49,036 nucleotides of DNA from Desulfarculus sp. (GTDB taxonomy: Bacteria; Desulfobacterota; Desulfarculia; Desulfarculales; Desulfarculaceae). The translations under genes and the position numbers were made by a program. Location: assembly GCA_016218705.1 (NCBI GenBank), contig JACRDC010000023.1:1-49036 (forward strand). The letters are read 5' to 3'. The notes beneath the pieces are model-generated. The model ran no database searches and was not told the origin of the DNA. It was given only the letters and a program-made list of their open reading frames with translations. Shown here one piece after another: positions 15,619 to 24,186 of the stretch (position 1 is the stretch's first letter; each line of letters starts with the position of its first letter).

Positions 15619-16479
15619 TTACCAGTGGGGTTGGTTGCCGATACGCCGGCCCATTACCTCCTGGGTGTCGCTGACCACCAGAAAGGCTTCGGGGTCCATG
15701 GCCCTGGTCAATTGCTTTACGGCGGCCAGCTCGCGAAAGGTGACCACGGTGTAGATGATGTGCTCGGTCTGGCCGCTGAAGCCGCCCTGGCCCTCCAGGA
15801 TGGTGGCCCCCCGGTTGATCTCGTGCAGGATGCCCTCGGCGATTTCGCGCCAGCGCGCCGAAATTATGAAGACGGCCTTGCGCTGGCTCAGGCCCAGCAC
15901 CACCAGGTCCATGATGCGGGCGGTGACGGCTATGTGCACCAGGGTGTAGAGGGCACCCTCCAGGGACATGGCCAGGGCGGCTGCCGCCAGCACTGCGCCG
16001 TTGAAGATCAGCACCGTGGAGCCCAGGCTCAGGGAGAAGCGCTTGAGCATGATGACCGAGAGGATGTCGGTGCCGCCGGAGGAGCCCCAGGAGCGCAGGA
16101 TCAGCCCGGAGCCCACGCCGCCCAGGATGCCGGCCAAGAGGGCCGCCAGCATGCGGTCCTCCAGCAGGGGGGGCACGCGCACCCAGTCCACGGCGGCCGA
16201 GAAGATGACCAGGCCCAGCAGCGAGAAGACGAAGAAGCGGCGGCCCACCCAGCGCCAGGCCAGCGCGTACATGGGCAGGTTGAGCAGAAGATAGCCGGCC
16301 GACACCGGCAGCCAGGGCAGTTGGTTGTGCAAGAGCAGGGCCAGGCCGGTGAAGCCGCCGCTGACAAACCCCTGGGGGATGAGCACGCCGTTGACCGCCA
16401 CGCCCCACAGGGCGCTGCCGCCGGCCAAGAGGGCCAGGGTGGCCGATACCTGTCCCAGGCTGCGCCATTTGAGTTCCAC
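15619..16479 (-). CDS. YitT family membrane protein
   Basis: 286 residues: five or six membrane helices (about 1-185) of the YitT/DUF161 family, followed by a cytosolic DUF2179 domain (about 195-280, with HIIYTVVTFREL and DPEAFLVVSDTQEVMGRR). The family motif GSSGGTDILS sits at about residues 131-140. The function is unknown; these proteins are usually described as putative transporters with a ligand-binding tail. It lies downstream of the dsr terminator, so it is probably not part of the dsr operon. Confidence 0.9.
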   Translation of the reverse strand: MELKWRSLGQVSATLALLAGGSALWGVAVNGVLIPQGFVSGGFTGLALLLHNQLPWLPVSAGYLLLNLPMYALAWRWVGRRFFVFSLLGLVIFSAAVDWVRVPPLLEDRMLAALLAGILGGVGSGLILRSWGSSGGTDILSVIMLKRFSLSLGSTVLIFNGAVLAAAALAMSLEGALYTLVHIAVTARIMDLVVLGLSQRKAVFIISARWREIAEGILHEINRGATILEGQGGFSGQTEHIIYTVVTFRELAAVKQLTRAMDPEAFLVVSDTQEVMGRRIGNQPHW

Positions 16480-16555
16480 GCCACGCCTCCTTGGCGGCCA
16501 TGGCCGCGCTGATCCCCAATTATAGCCCCCACGGCCCGCCGGACCGCCAAAACAA

Positions 16556-16587
16556 AGGGGAGGCCCTCCGCCGGGAGGGCCTCCCCT
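16556..16587 (-). terminator. Rho-independent terminator of the dsr operon
   Basis: A perfect 14-bp stem (AGGGGAGGCCCTCC and its complement) with a four-base loop is followed on the minus strand by TTTGTTTT. It lies 22 bases beyond the dsrP stop. Confidence 0.92.
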
Positions 16588-16608
16588 GGTGTGCGAACCT
16601 GCTAATTG

Positions 16609-17790
16609 CTAGTGCGGAGCGGGCGCGGCGCCTCCCAGCTCCTCGTACTCCTTGACGGTGATGGCCACCTTGTAGAGCACGGTGAGGACCAGGGCGCCCA
16701 CGCAGTACACGCCCAGGGTGACCAGCATCTCCAGGCCGGTGGGGGCGTACTCGGTGACCTCGTGCAGGGGGTTGGGCACGAAACCGCCGGAGATCATGCC
16801 CATGCCCTTGTCAATCCAGGTGCAGATGAAGGTCAACACCGCGGCGATGCCCAAGAGCCCCTCGTTCTTGCGCCACTGGGGCACCACCAACAGGGTGATG
16901 GCCGTGAAGCCGCAGAACAGGGCCGTCCACATGAAGGGCACCAGGCCGCCGTGGCCGTGGTAGCCGAAGTAGAGGTACTTCAGGTGGGTGAGGTGGCTGG
17001 GAATCTGGCTGTAGGCCACCGTGAAGACCTCGAGGAAGAAGAAGAAGATATGGAGAATAATGCCGTAGGTGACTATCTTGGCCAGGGTCTGGATGGCCTC
17101 CTTGCCAGCGTCGAACTTGGTCAGCTTGCGCACCAGCATGGCCAGCAGGATGAGGACCGCCGGGCCGGCGGCGAAGGCGCTAGCCAAGAAGCGCGGGGCC
17201 AGGATGGCCGTGAGCCAGAAGCCTCGGCCGGGCAGGCCGGCGTAAAGGAAGGCCGTGACGGTGTGGATGGAGACCGCCCAGGGTATGGAGAGATAGATAA
17301 GAGGCTTTACCCACTTGGGCGGAGGCAGTTCCTTGCGCTCGGCGCCCAGGATGGTCCAGCCGATGACCAGGTTGAGTATCAGGTAGACGTTCAGGACGAT
17401 CATGTCCCAGAACAGCACCGAATTGGGCGTGGGGTGCAAGAGCACGTTGTTGACGCGCTGGGGCTTGCCCAGATCGGCGATGATGAACAGGATGCACATG
17501 GTCACCGCGGCGATGGCCAGGAACTCGCCCAGGATGGTGATGCGTCCGAAGGTCTTGTAGTGGTGCAGGTAGTAGGGCAGCACCAGCATCACCGCCGAGG
17601 CGGCCACGCCGACCAGGAAGGTGAAGTTGGCGATGTAGAAGCCCCAGGAAACGTCGCGGCTCATGCCCGTGATGGACAGGCCCTGCTGGTATTGCACGGA
17701 GTAGGCCCCGAAGCCCGCGCCTATGCCCACCAACAGGAGTACGAGCCAGCCCCAGTATCTCGGTTCACCTTGTAAAGCTTTCTCGAGCAT
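16609..17790 (-). CDS. dsrP: DsrP, NrfD-type membrane subunit of the DsrMKJOP complex
   Basis: 393 residues with about ten membrane helices, of the NrfD/PsrC family. The N-terminus (MLEKALQGEPRYWGWLVLLLVGIG) leads into the first helix; SWGFYIANFTFLVGVAASAVM and FPIAGLGKPQR-like DLGKPQRVNNVLLHPTP segments match quinone-interacting NrfD proteins. DsrP is thought to exchange electrons with menaquinone and hand them to or from DsrO and DsrJ on the periplasmic side. It is the last gene of the operon, with a strong terminator behind it, and lies seven bases from dsrO. Confidence 0.93.
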   Translation of the reverse strand: MLEKALQGEPRYWGWLVLLLVGIGAGFGAYSVQYQQGLSITGMSRDVSWGFYIANFTFLVGVAASAVMLVLPYYLHHYKTFGRITILGEFLAIAAVTMCILFIIADLGKPQRVNNVLLHPTPNSVLFWDMIVLNVYLILNLVIGWTILGAERKELPPPKWVKPLIYLSIPWAVSIHTVTAFLYAGLPGRGFWLTAILAPRFLASAFAAGPAVLILLAMLVRKLTKFDAGKEAIQTLAKIVTYGIILHIFFFFLEVFTVAYSQIPSHLTHLKYLYFGYHGHGGLVPFMWTALFCGFTAITLLVVPQWRKNEGLLGIAAVLTFICTWIDKGMGMISGGFVPNPLHEVTEYAPTGLEMLVTLGVYCVGALVLTVLYKVAITVKEYEELGGAAPAPH

Positions 17791-17797
17791 GGCTACC

Positions 17798-18577
17798 TCA
17801 AATCAAGTAATAGACCTGGGGGTTGGTGCCCAGGGCCGCGTTGCGGCGGATGGAGTAACGGGTGCGCAGGGCCTTGCGGGGCGCGCTGCCCGCGTCGCTC
17901 ATGTCTCCGAAGAGCATGGCGCCCTGGCTGGCCTCCACGCAGTAGGGCAGCTTGCCCACGGCCAGGCGCTCGGTGCAGAAGGTGCACTTTTCCACCACGC
18001 CCTTGGTGCGGGTGGGATAGTCCTTGTTGGGCGCCGGGTCGGGCAGGAACTTGCGGGGGTCGTGAAAGTTGAAGCTGCGCGAGCCGTAGGGGCAGGCGGC
18101 CATGCAGAAGCGGCAGCCGATGCAGCGGTGCATGTCCATCATCACGATGCCGTCGCCGCGCTTGAAGGTGGCCTTGGTGGGGCACACCCGCACGCAGGGC
18201 GGATTGTCGCAATGGTTGCACATGACCAGGAAGGGCATCTCCTTGATCTCGTCCTCCACGTACTCGGCTTCCAGGTCCGGGAAGGCGGCCTCGTAGCCAG
18301 CCTCCCAGATCCACTTGAGGCCCTGCTTGGAGTCAATCTTGGGCACGTTGTGGCTCTGGTTGCACACGCCGATGCAGGCCTGGCGCACGGCCGGGGTAAA
18401 TTTCTTAACGTCCAGGGCCATGCCCCAGCGCTTGGCCGTCAGCCCGGAGGCGGCGGGCATCTCCGCCGCGTCCAGATGCCCGGGCAAGAGCAGTTCCCAT
18501 GCCGTCTGGCCTCCCAGCCCAACCGCGGCGGAGAGCCCGGCGATCTTCAGAAAGTCTCTCCTGTTGAAGGCCATCAT
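17798..18577 (-). CDS. dsrO: DsrO, periplasmic ferredoxin-like subunit with Tat signal
   Basis: 259 residues. A twin-arginine signal (NRRDFLKIAGLSAAVGLGG) shows export in folded form. Four cysteine groups for [4Fe-4S] clusters follow: CIGVCNQSHN, CNHCDNPPCVRVCP, CIGCRFCMAACPYG and CTFCTERLAVGKLPYC. DsrO carries electrons between DsrJ and DsrP in the periplasmic module. The start at 18577 is chosen because ATGA overlaps the dsrJ stop and GGAGAG lies upstream; an adjacent ATG at 18574 is equally in frame. Confidence 0.95.
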   Translation of the reverse strand: MMAFNRRDFLKIAGLSAAVGLGGQTAWELLLPGHLDAAEMPAASGLTAKRWGMALDVKKFTPAVRQACIGVCNQSHNVPKIDSKQGLKWIWEAGYEAAFPDLEAEYVEDEIKEMPFLVMCNHCDNPPCVRVCPTKATFKRGDGIVMMDMHRCIGCRFCMAACPYGSRSFNFHDPRKFLPDPAPNKDYPTRTKGVVEKCTFCTERLAVGKLPYCVEASQGAMLFGDMSDAGSAPRKALRTRYSIRRNAALGTNPQVYYLI

Positions 18578-18957
18578 TTGCTCTCCTTCGGGTAGGTGTG
18601 GCAATCCCAGCAGAAGGGGTTGACGCCCGTGTAGTTGTGGCACTGGTCGCAGAACTTGGCCTTGTCGGTGTGGCAGCGCAGGCACTCGCTGGTCAGGCTC
18701 ATGTTGTGCTGCTTGCCGTTAAAGGCCACGAAGACGCGGTTGCCGTCGCGCACCACCGAGTCGCGCCACTCGTTCAACAGTTGCATGTGGGAGGTGCGCA
18801 TGTAGTCCTTGGGGGCCACGCACTCCTTGACGTCCTTGGGCAGCTCCACCTTGGGCTCCGGGGCGGTCTTGCCCATGGCGCTCCACAAGGGGAAGGTGAA
18901 GATGGCCAGGAATATGAGTATCCCGGCTATGATGATCGGTCTGTCTTTTATCTGCAT
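18574..18957 (-). CDS. dsrJ: DsrJ, triheme cytochrome c subunit
   Basis: 127 residues: an uncleaved N-terminal membrane anchor (IIIAGILIFLAIFTFPLW) and three CxxCH heme sites (CLRCH, CDQCH, CWDCH) in the last 40 residues. It faces the periplasm. The family is known for one heme with an unusual His/Cys ligation; a non-CxxCH cysteine (KECVAPKDYMRTSHM, about residue 46) is present and would be the candidate ligand. It is coupled to dsrK by TAATG and to dsrO by ATGA. Confidence 0.95.
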   Translation of the reverse strand: MQIKDRPIIIAGILIFLAIFTFPLWSAMGKTAPEPKVELPKDVKECVAPKDYMRTSHMQLLNEWRDSVVRDGNRVFVAFNGKQHNMSLTSECLRCHTDKAKFCDQCHNYTGVNPFCWDCHTYPKESK

Positions 18958-20636
18958 TACTCGTCACCCTCCTCTCCGCCGCCTTCCTCGTCCGGGTCGG
19001 GGAAATCAATGGGCGGCAGGCCCGCCTCCTCGCGCAGGTCGTTGATCTCCTCGCCGCGCAGGTTGGTGCTCCGGGCGTTCTCGCCTTCCATGATGAGCGC
19101 GTTGGCCACCAGCTCGCTCAGGCCGGCCACCGCCACCTCGGGCACCCAGTAGTCCATCAGGGGCTTGAGCGAGGCGCGGTCAATGGCGCAGATGTTGCCC
19201 AAGAGGTTGACGCCGTGCTTCTCGTGCACGTAGCGCACGGCGTTGGCCCGGGGCAGACCACCGCGCATGCGCTGCTCCATGTTCTCGCCGGCGTTGAGGC
19301 CCGAGCCCGAGCCGCAGCAGAAGGTCTGCTCGCGGATGGTGGTGTCGGGCATCTCCACGAAGTTGTTGCACACGCTGTTCAGCACGAAGCGGGGCTCCTC
19401 CAGGAAGCCCATGCCGCGGCTGGTGTTACAGGAGTCGTGCCAGGTGACGGTGTAGTGGTCGTTGCGGCTGGGGTCAAGCTTCAACTTGTTGTGCTTGATG
19501 CAGTCGGCGGTGAACTCGGTGACGTGCACCATCTTGGTGGACCTGGCGTTGGCGAACACCGTGCCGGTCAGCGGGTTCTTGGGCACCTCGAGGTGGTCGG
19601 CCGGGCCGTTCATGGTGTCCATGTACTGGTGCACCACCCGCCACATGTGGCCGCACTCGCCGCCCAGGATCCACTTGACCCCCAGGCGCTTGCTCTCGGC
19701 GTACATCTTGTAGTTCAGCCTCTTCATGGTCTCGTTGTTGGTGAAGAAGCCGAAGTTGCCGCCCTCGCTGGCGTAGGTGGACCAGGTGTAGTCCAGGCCC
19801 AGGTGCTCGAAGAGGATGAGGTAGCCCATGCAGGTGAAGATGCCGGGGTCGGCGAAGACGTCGCCCGAGGGGGTGACGAAGAGTATCTCGGCGCCCTTGC
19901 GGTTGAAGGTGGGCTCGATGGTGATGCCCACGTTCTCCTCGACGTCGCTGAGCAGGTACTCGATGTTCTCCTTGAAGGTGTGCGGCTTGAGCCCCAGGTG
20001 GTTGCCGATGTGGTAGCAGGCGTTGACGGGGGTGCCGATCCAGTCAATCTGCAGGCCCAGTAGGTTGATGATCTCGCGGGCGATGATGGTGATCTCGGCG
20101 GTGTCAATGCCGTAGGGGCAGAAGACCGAGCAGCGGCGGCACTCGGTGCACTGGAAGAAGTAGTAGAACCACTCCTTGATGACCTCCTCGGTGAGCTTGC
20201 GCCCGCCGGCCAGCTTGCCCAGTATCTTGCCCGCCGTCTTGAACTCGCCGCGGTAGACGCTCCTTATCAGCTCGGCGCGCAACACCGGCATGTTCTTGGG
20301 GTCGCCGGTGCCGATGAAGAAGTGGCACTTGTCGGCGCAGGCGCCGCAGCGCACGCAGATGTCCATGAAGACCTGGAAGGAGCGGAAGCGGTTGAGGCGG
20401 TCCTTGAGGCCTTCCTTGACGATGCCCTTCCAGTCGGCGGGCAGCTTCCAGTCGGGCTCGGCGGGTGCCCACTCGCGGGCGTACTTGCCGCCCATGCCCT
20501 CCAGGCTGGCGATCTTGACCGGGTGGCAGTACATGCCCGGGCGGAACTCGGGCTTGGTGTCCATCCAGTTCTCGCTGGGAGGCTGGTGCCCCAGGGTGGT
20601 GAGTATCTCTTGAGGCTTGGGTGTTTGGGTGGCCAT
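18957..20636 (-). CDS. dsrK: DsrK, HdrD-like iron-sulfur subunit
   Basis: 559 residues. Two ferredoxin-type clusters (CVRCGACADKC near residue 94, CTECRRCSVFCPYG near 160) are followed by a C-terminal heterodisulfide-reductase-like half, with HDSCNTSRGMG and the CCG motif CCGSGSGLNAGEN that holds a noncubane cluster. It is cytoplasmic and membrane-associated through DsrM, and is thought to act on the DsrC trisulfide/disulfide, linking quinol oxidation to sulfite reduction. It lies one base from dsrM. The length is typical of the family. Confidence 0.96.
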   Translation of the reverse strand: MATQTPKPQEILTTLGHQPPSENWMDTKPEFRPGMYCHPVKIASLEGMGGKYAREWAPAEPDWKLPADWKGIVKEGLKDRLNRFRSFQVFMDICVRCGACADKCHFFIGTGDPKNMPVLRAELIRSVYRGEFKTAGKILGKLAGGRKLTEEVIKEWFYYFFQCTECRRCSVFCPYGIDTAEITIIAREIINLLGLQIDWIGTPVNACYHIGNHLGLKPHTFKENIEYLLSDVEENVGITIEPTFNRKGAEILFVTPSGDVFADPGIFTCMGYLILFEHLGLDYTWSTYASEGGNFGFFTNNETMKRLNYKMYAESKRLGVKWILGGECGHMWRVVHQYMDTMNGPADHLEVPKNPLTGTVFANARSTKMVHVTEFTADCIKHNKLKLDPSRNDHYTVTWHDSCNTSRGMGFLEEPRFVLNSVCNNFVEMPDTTIREQTFCCGSGSGLNAGENMEQRMRGGLPRANAVRYVHEKHGVNLLGNICAIDRASLKPLMDYWVPEVAVAGLSELVANALIMEGENARSTNLRGEEINDLREEAGLPPIDFPDPDEEGGGEEGDE

Positions 20637-20637
20637 A

Positions 20638-21669
20638 TTATGCTTCCTTCTCCACTGGGATTCCCGCCTCGATCATCTGCTCCCGGAAGTCGTCCTCGTA
20701 CTCGGAGTAGGTGTGGAAGTGGACCTCGGGGTTCCAGGGGTTGACGTGCCTGACCTCGCGGCTGTTGTTCACCAGGTTGCGGGTGGGGCTGAGCCACACG
20801 CCGCCCAGGTGCATCAGCTTGCTGAAGGGGAAGTAGATCAACAGGGTGCAGACCAGGACGATGTGCACGTAGAACATGAAGCTGATGGGCTCGGCCGGCA
20901 GGGCGGGATGGAAGGTGGCCAGGCTCATGGTCAGTTTCTTGACGGCCACCACGTCCACCTTGAGCACGTAGCGCATGATGATGCCGGTCTTGGCGATCAA
21001 GATGATGAGCAGGAGCGGGAACCAGTCGCTGGCCAGGGAGATGTAGCGCACCTGGGGGACGACCACCCGGCGCAGGAACAGGAAGGTGGCCGCCGCCAAG
21101 AGGATCACGCCGCTCTGGGCCAACAGCGGCAGACTCACCTCCAGGCCATTGGGGCCGGGCAGGGGCAGGCCCATCTCGAAGAAGGTGTCGGCGTGCTCGA
21201 TGGCCTGGATGAGCCCGGGCACCGGCTCGAAGAAGAAGCGCATGTGCCTTAAGACCACGATCAAAAACGACCAGTGGAACAAGAGGCCGAAGAGCCACAA
21301 CCACTTGCTGGAGCCGTAGCGGACCTTGCCGCCCTCGCGGTATTCCATGCGGGTGTTGCGGAAAAGTGAGCGGAAGAGGAATATCTCCAGGAACATCCGC
21401 GCCAGGACCGCCCCGGTGGAGCAGGGGTTGTCAATTTTGTTGGTCTTGACCCAGTCGAGGCCCTTGGCCTGGCCGCAGGTGGTGGGAATCCTGAAGGGCA
21501 CGGGCGCGCTGGACCACTTCAGCACCCGGTAGGCCACGCCCAACACGAAGGTGGCCAGCGCCGCGTAGGGCAGGACCACCGCCATGAAGTAGCGCAAATC
21601 CAACGCCACCCCCGCCAACGCAACCCCAACGAGTGCCGTCACGGCAATGATGGAAAAAATGAAGCTCAT
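20638..21669 (-). CDS. dsrM: DsrM, cytochrome b (NarI-like) subunit
   Basis: 343 residues. N-terminal helices (MSFIFSIIAVTALVGVALAGVALDLRY) are followed by a NarI/HdrE-like di-heme b domain of about five helices; histidines that could be heme ligands lie in LLFHWSFLIVVLRHMRFFF (about residues 130-150) and in the helices near residues 260-285. It exchanges electrons with menaquinol and passes them to DsrK. The C-terminal tail (FREQMIEAGIPVEKEA) is cytoplasmic. It is the first gene of dsrMKJOP. Confidence 0.95.
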   Translation of the reverse strand: MSFIFSIIAVTALVGVALAGVALDLRYFMAVVLPYAALATFVLGVAYRVLKWSSAPVPFRIPTTCGQAKGLDWVKTNKIDNPCSTGAVLARMFLEIFLFRSLFRNTRMEYREGGKVRYGSSKWLWLFGLLFHWSFLIVVLRHMRFFFEPVPGLIQAIEHADTFFEMGLPLPGPNGLEVSLPLLAQSGVILLAAATFLFLRRVVVPQVRYISLASDWFPLLLIILIAKTGIIMRYVLKVDVVAVKKLTMSLATFHPALPAEPISFMFYVHIVLVCTLLIYFPFSKLMHLGGVWLSPTRNLVNNSREVRHVNPWNPEVHFHTYSEYEDDFREQMIEAGIPVEKEA

Positions 21670-21774
21670 GGAACGCTACCTCGTTTCAGGTTTGGCTGTC
21701 ATTGTCGGCATCGTTTATTTTCCTTTATATTGATGTTCATCCGCTCTTGCCCGCCGGGGCCGGGCCAGGGGCGG

Positions 21775-22317
21775 TTATTCCGGCGGCTTAAGGTCGGGCT
21801 CCTCCTGCTGGGGGATGGGCACCACCACGTCGGCCCGCCTAATTACCTGGTAATAGAGCCTTTTGACCTCTTCGCACTTGATCTCGTAGACCCGCTGGCG
21901 CACCGACATGAAGATATCGAAGGCCATCAGGAGCACCTGGTCCAGGCGCTCCTCGAAAAGCCTGAGGTCCTCGGCCATATCCTGCTTGGCCAGGTCCTTG
22001 GCCAGCTCGCGGCGCACGATGCCCTTGAGGGTGGGGATGAAGGCCAGGGCCTGGGAGGCGCTGAAGTCTTGGATGGCCCGGATGCGCACGATGCGGTCCA
22101 GGCTGGCCGCCACCTTCTCGCGGTCCATGGGGCCGATCAACTCGTTCAGGATGGCCTCGGTGTGCTCGGCCAGGGTATGGCCCACCGGGTTTTGGAACTG
22201 ATCCTTCTTGCGCTTGAGGAAGCTCGAGGACTCCTCGGGGTAGGTGGCCACCGCCTGGTCGAACCACTGGTCCGCCAGGGAGGCCTTCTTGCGCTCCAAG
22301 AGTTCTGATAACGCCAA
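21775..22317 (-). CDS. RsbRD N-terminal domain protein upstream of dsrM
   Basis: 180 residues, all helical, matching the RsbRD_N domain, a globin-like sensor fold first described in RsbR-type stressosome proteins. It opens MALSELLERKKASLADQWFDQAVATYP, which is the family signature. There is no STAS domain behind it. Similar single-domain genes are found just upstream of dsrM in other Desulfobacterota (from memory), and this gene shares the dsr promoter region, 105 bases ahead of dsrM. A regulatory or assembly role for the complex is plausible but unproven. Confidence 0.85.
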   Translation of the reverse strand: MALSELLERKKASLADQWFDQAVATYPEESSSFLKRKKDQFQNPVGHTLAEHTEAILNELIGPMDREKVAASLDRIVRIRAIQDFSASQALAFIPTLKGIVRRELAKDLAKQDMAEDLRLFEERLDQVLLMAFDIFMSVRQRVYEIKCEEVKRLYYQVIRRADVVVPIPQQEEPDLKPPE

Positions 22318-22431
22318 AATAATACGGCTCCACGCCCGCCATGGTCCCGATCCGCTGGGGCCGGCCGGGGCATTGGGAACATTTGTTCAGTACAATGAAG
22401 TAGTTAGCCTATCCGAAACCCTAGGGGCCAA

Positions 22432-22460
22432 TTGTTAGCACACCCCGCCGGGGACGTCAA
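22432..22460 (-). promoter_or_regulatory. Putative promoter of the rsbRD-N/dsrMKJOP transcript
   Basis: On the minus strand TTGACG (22455-22460) is followed after exactly 17 bases by TAACAA (22432-22437). The start would be near 22425, with a leader of about 110 bases. Confidence 0.5.
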
Positions 22461-22644
22461 GCATCTTGCGCGCCGGGGGGTGCCGGGCTTAACCAGCCGC
22501 GATCATACCAAATATCACAAGCTGGTCAAACCAAAATAACCCCCTCGCCAGCCGGTTGGGGCGAGCCCTTAACGGGAGGGTCGTGGGCAGCGGTACTGGA
22601 AGGAGTACTCACCGGGCAAACGGCCGGATGGGGCATCTTTCTTG

Positions 22645-22673
22645 TTGGGCCAATTCCCGGACCACCCTACAAT
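22645..22673 (+). promoter_or_regulatory. Putative promoter of the VOC gene
   Basis: TTGGGC at 22645-22650 and TACAAT at 22668-22673 are separated by 17 bases, 43 bases before the start codon. Confidence 0.5.
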
Positions 22674-22715
22674 AATGGCATCCGCAACGCCGCCAACCTC
22701 CCGAGGGACGAGGCC

Positions 22716-23306
22716 ATGATCAAGTTCACCGGTTTTCACCACCTGGCCCTGGCCACCGGCGACATGGACCGCACCATCCGCTTCTGGCGAGACCTGGTGG
22801 GCCTGCCCCTGGTGGCCGGGCTGGGCAAGCCCGGAGCGCGGCAGTATTTTTTCGAGTTGGCCCCGGGCAGCCTGCTGGGCTTCTTCGAGTGGCCGGGGGT
22901 GGAGCCCATCCCCGAGAAGGACCACGGCTACCCCACCCAGGGGCCTTTCGCCTTTGACCACCTGGCCCTGGGCGTGGAGAGCGAGAATGACCTGTGGGAG
23001 CTGAAGGACCGCCTGGAGGCCGCCGGCTTCTGGGTCAGCGAGCCCATGGACCACGCCTTCATCCATTCCATATATGCCTTCGACCCCAACGGCGTGGCCA
23101 TCGAGTTCGCCCACCAGGCCGGCGGCTGGGACCCCCACCACCAGCCGCGCATGGTGGACCGCCAACCCTCGGAAGTGGCCCGGGAGGGAGCCTTGCCCCA
23201 GCCCGGCCGCTGGACGGCGGTGGAGGAGCCCACCACGGCCCAAGAGCGGCGGGTCTACCCCGGTGAGGGCCTTGATTTGCTGGATAAAAAGCCCTGGCGT
23301 GGCTAG
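22716..23306 (+). CDS. VOC (glyoxalase/bleomycin resistance) family protein
   Basis: 196 residues. Two beta-alpha-beta-beta-beta units: the first with FHHLALATGDMDRTIRFWRD, the second with FDHLALGVES and DPNGVAIEFAH. These supply the usual His...Glu metal-binding pattern (His near residues 8-9, Glu in IEF near 127). The C-terminal 60 residues are a Pro/Glu-rich extension beyond the usual domain length. Members include glyoxalases, dioxygenases and epimerases; the reaction here is unknown. Its stop overlaps that of the convergent HDOD gene (CTAG). Confidence 0.85.
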   Translation: MIKFTGFHHLALATGDMDRTIRFWRDLVGLPLVAGLGKPGARQYFFELAPGSLLGFFEWPGVEPIPEKDHGYPTQGPFAFDHLALGVESENDLWELKDRLEAAGFWVSEPMDHAFIHSIYAFDPNGVAIEFAHQAGGWDPHHQPRMVDRQPSEVAREGALPQPGRWTAVEEPTTAQERRVYPGEGLDLLDKKPWRG

Positions 23307-24160
23307 CCGCCGGTGCCCTGCACCATCTGCCGCCACAGGTCGTGGATCTGTTCCCGGCCCTGGGCCACGGCCATGGCGCATTCCTTGAACTGGGCCACTT
23401 CCATGCCCAGGCCCTCCAGGGCCTTGGGGTTGAGCTTGGGCGGCTCTGGCCGGTAACCGTCGCCAAAGCCCAGCCCATGGGCTAGGTAGTCGGCGGCGTG
23501 CACGGCGCTGACCATCTGGTGATGCTCCAGGCTGGCGTGGGGGGTGTGATGGCGGCTGATGACCTGTGACAACAGCTCGGGCAGCTTCCAGTGCTCGGAC
23601 AAGAACTTGCCCACCTCGCTGTGGGAGACGCCCAACTGGTGCTCGGCCTCGCTAAAGGCCAGGCCCCCCTGGGCCAGCAGTTGCCTTAGCTTCTCCACCT
23701 CGTCGGGATAGAAGGCGGCCAGCACCACCTTGCCTATGTCGTGCAACAGGCCGGCGGTGTAGGCCACCTCGGGGTCCATGCCGCGGGTCTTCTGGGTCAA
23801 CAGCTTGGCCCCCTGGGCCACGGCCAGGGAGTGCAGCCAAAGCAACTCGGCCATCTGGCGGTCGCGGAAGACCGACGGCTTCAAGAAGCCCATGAGGCTC
23901 AGCCCCATGCACAGGTTGCGCACCTCGCTGTAGCCCACGGCCACCACCGCCCGGCGCACGGTGGTGACCTCGAACTGGAAGGCGTAGTAGGCCGAGTTGG
24001 CCATGGCCAAGAGCTTGCTGGTCAGGGCCTGGTCGTTCTTGAGCACGCGCTCGATGTCGGTGGCCGAGGAGTTGGGCTGCTCCAGCAGATCAATGATCTG
24101 GCTCAGTATGGCCGGCAGGGTGGGCAGGTTGCGGATTTTGTGTTGCAGGCCTTTAAGCAT
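23303..24160 (-). CDS. HDOD domain signalling protein
   Basis: 285 residues with an HDOD domain spanning about 10-235. Typical stretches are LPTLPAILSQIIDLLEQPNSSA, ALTSKLLAMANSAYYAF and AGLLHDIGKVVLAAF, where the HD pair (HDIGK) is retained. HDOD proteins act as signalling scaffolds related to HD phosphohydrolases, often tied to chemotaxis, two-component control or cyclic-di-GMP. Cassette B begins just behind its start (24187), so its promoter probably lies inside or beyond that repeat. Confidence 0.88.
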   Translation of the reverse strand: MLKGLQHKIRNLPTLPAILSQIIDLLEQPNSSATDIERVLKNDQALTSKLLAMANSAYYAFQFEVTTVRRAVVAVGYSEVRNLCMGLSLMGFLKPSVFRDRQMAELLWLHSLAVAQGAKLLTQKTRGMDPEVAYTAGLLHDIGKVVLAAFYPDEVEKLRQLLAQGGLAFSEAEHQLGVSHSEVGKFLSEHWKLPELLSQVISRHHTPHASLEHHQMVSAVHAADYLAHGLGFGDGYRPEPPKLNPKALEGLGMEVAQFKECAMAVAQGREQIHDLWRQMVQGTGG

Positions 24161-24186
24161 CTCGACGCTTTCATCTGGCTGATTAC

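Larger units (their letters stand above)
22318..22715. other. Divergent intergenic region between the dsr cluster and the VOC gene
   Basis: About 400 bases without a gene. It contains the likely dsr promoter (22432-22460, minus) and the VOC promoter (22645-22673, plus). A short GC stem, CTCGCC...GGCGAG, lies near 22544-22566. No other structure was seen. Confidence 0.5.
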
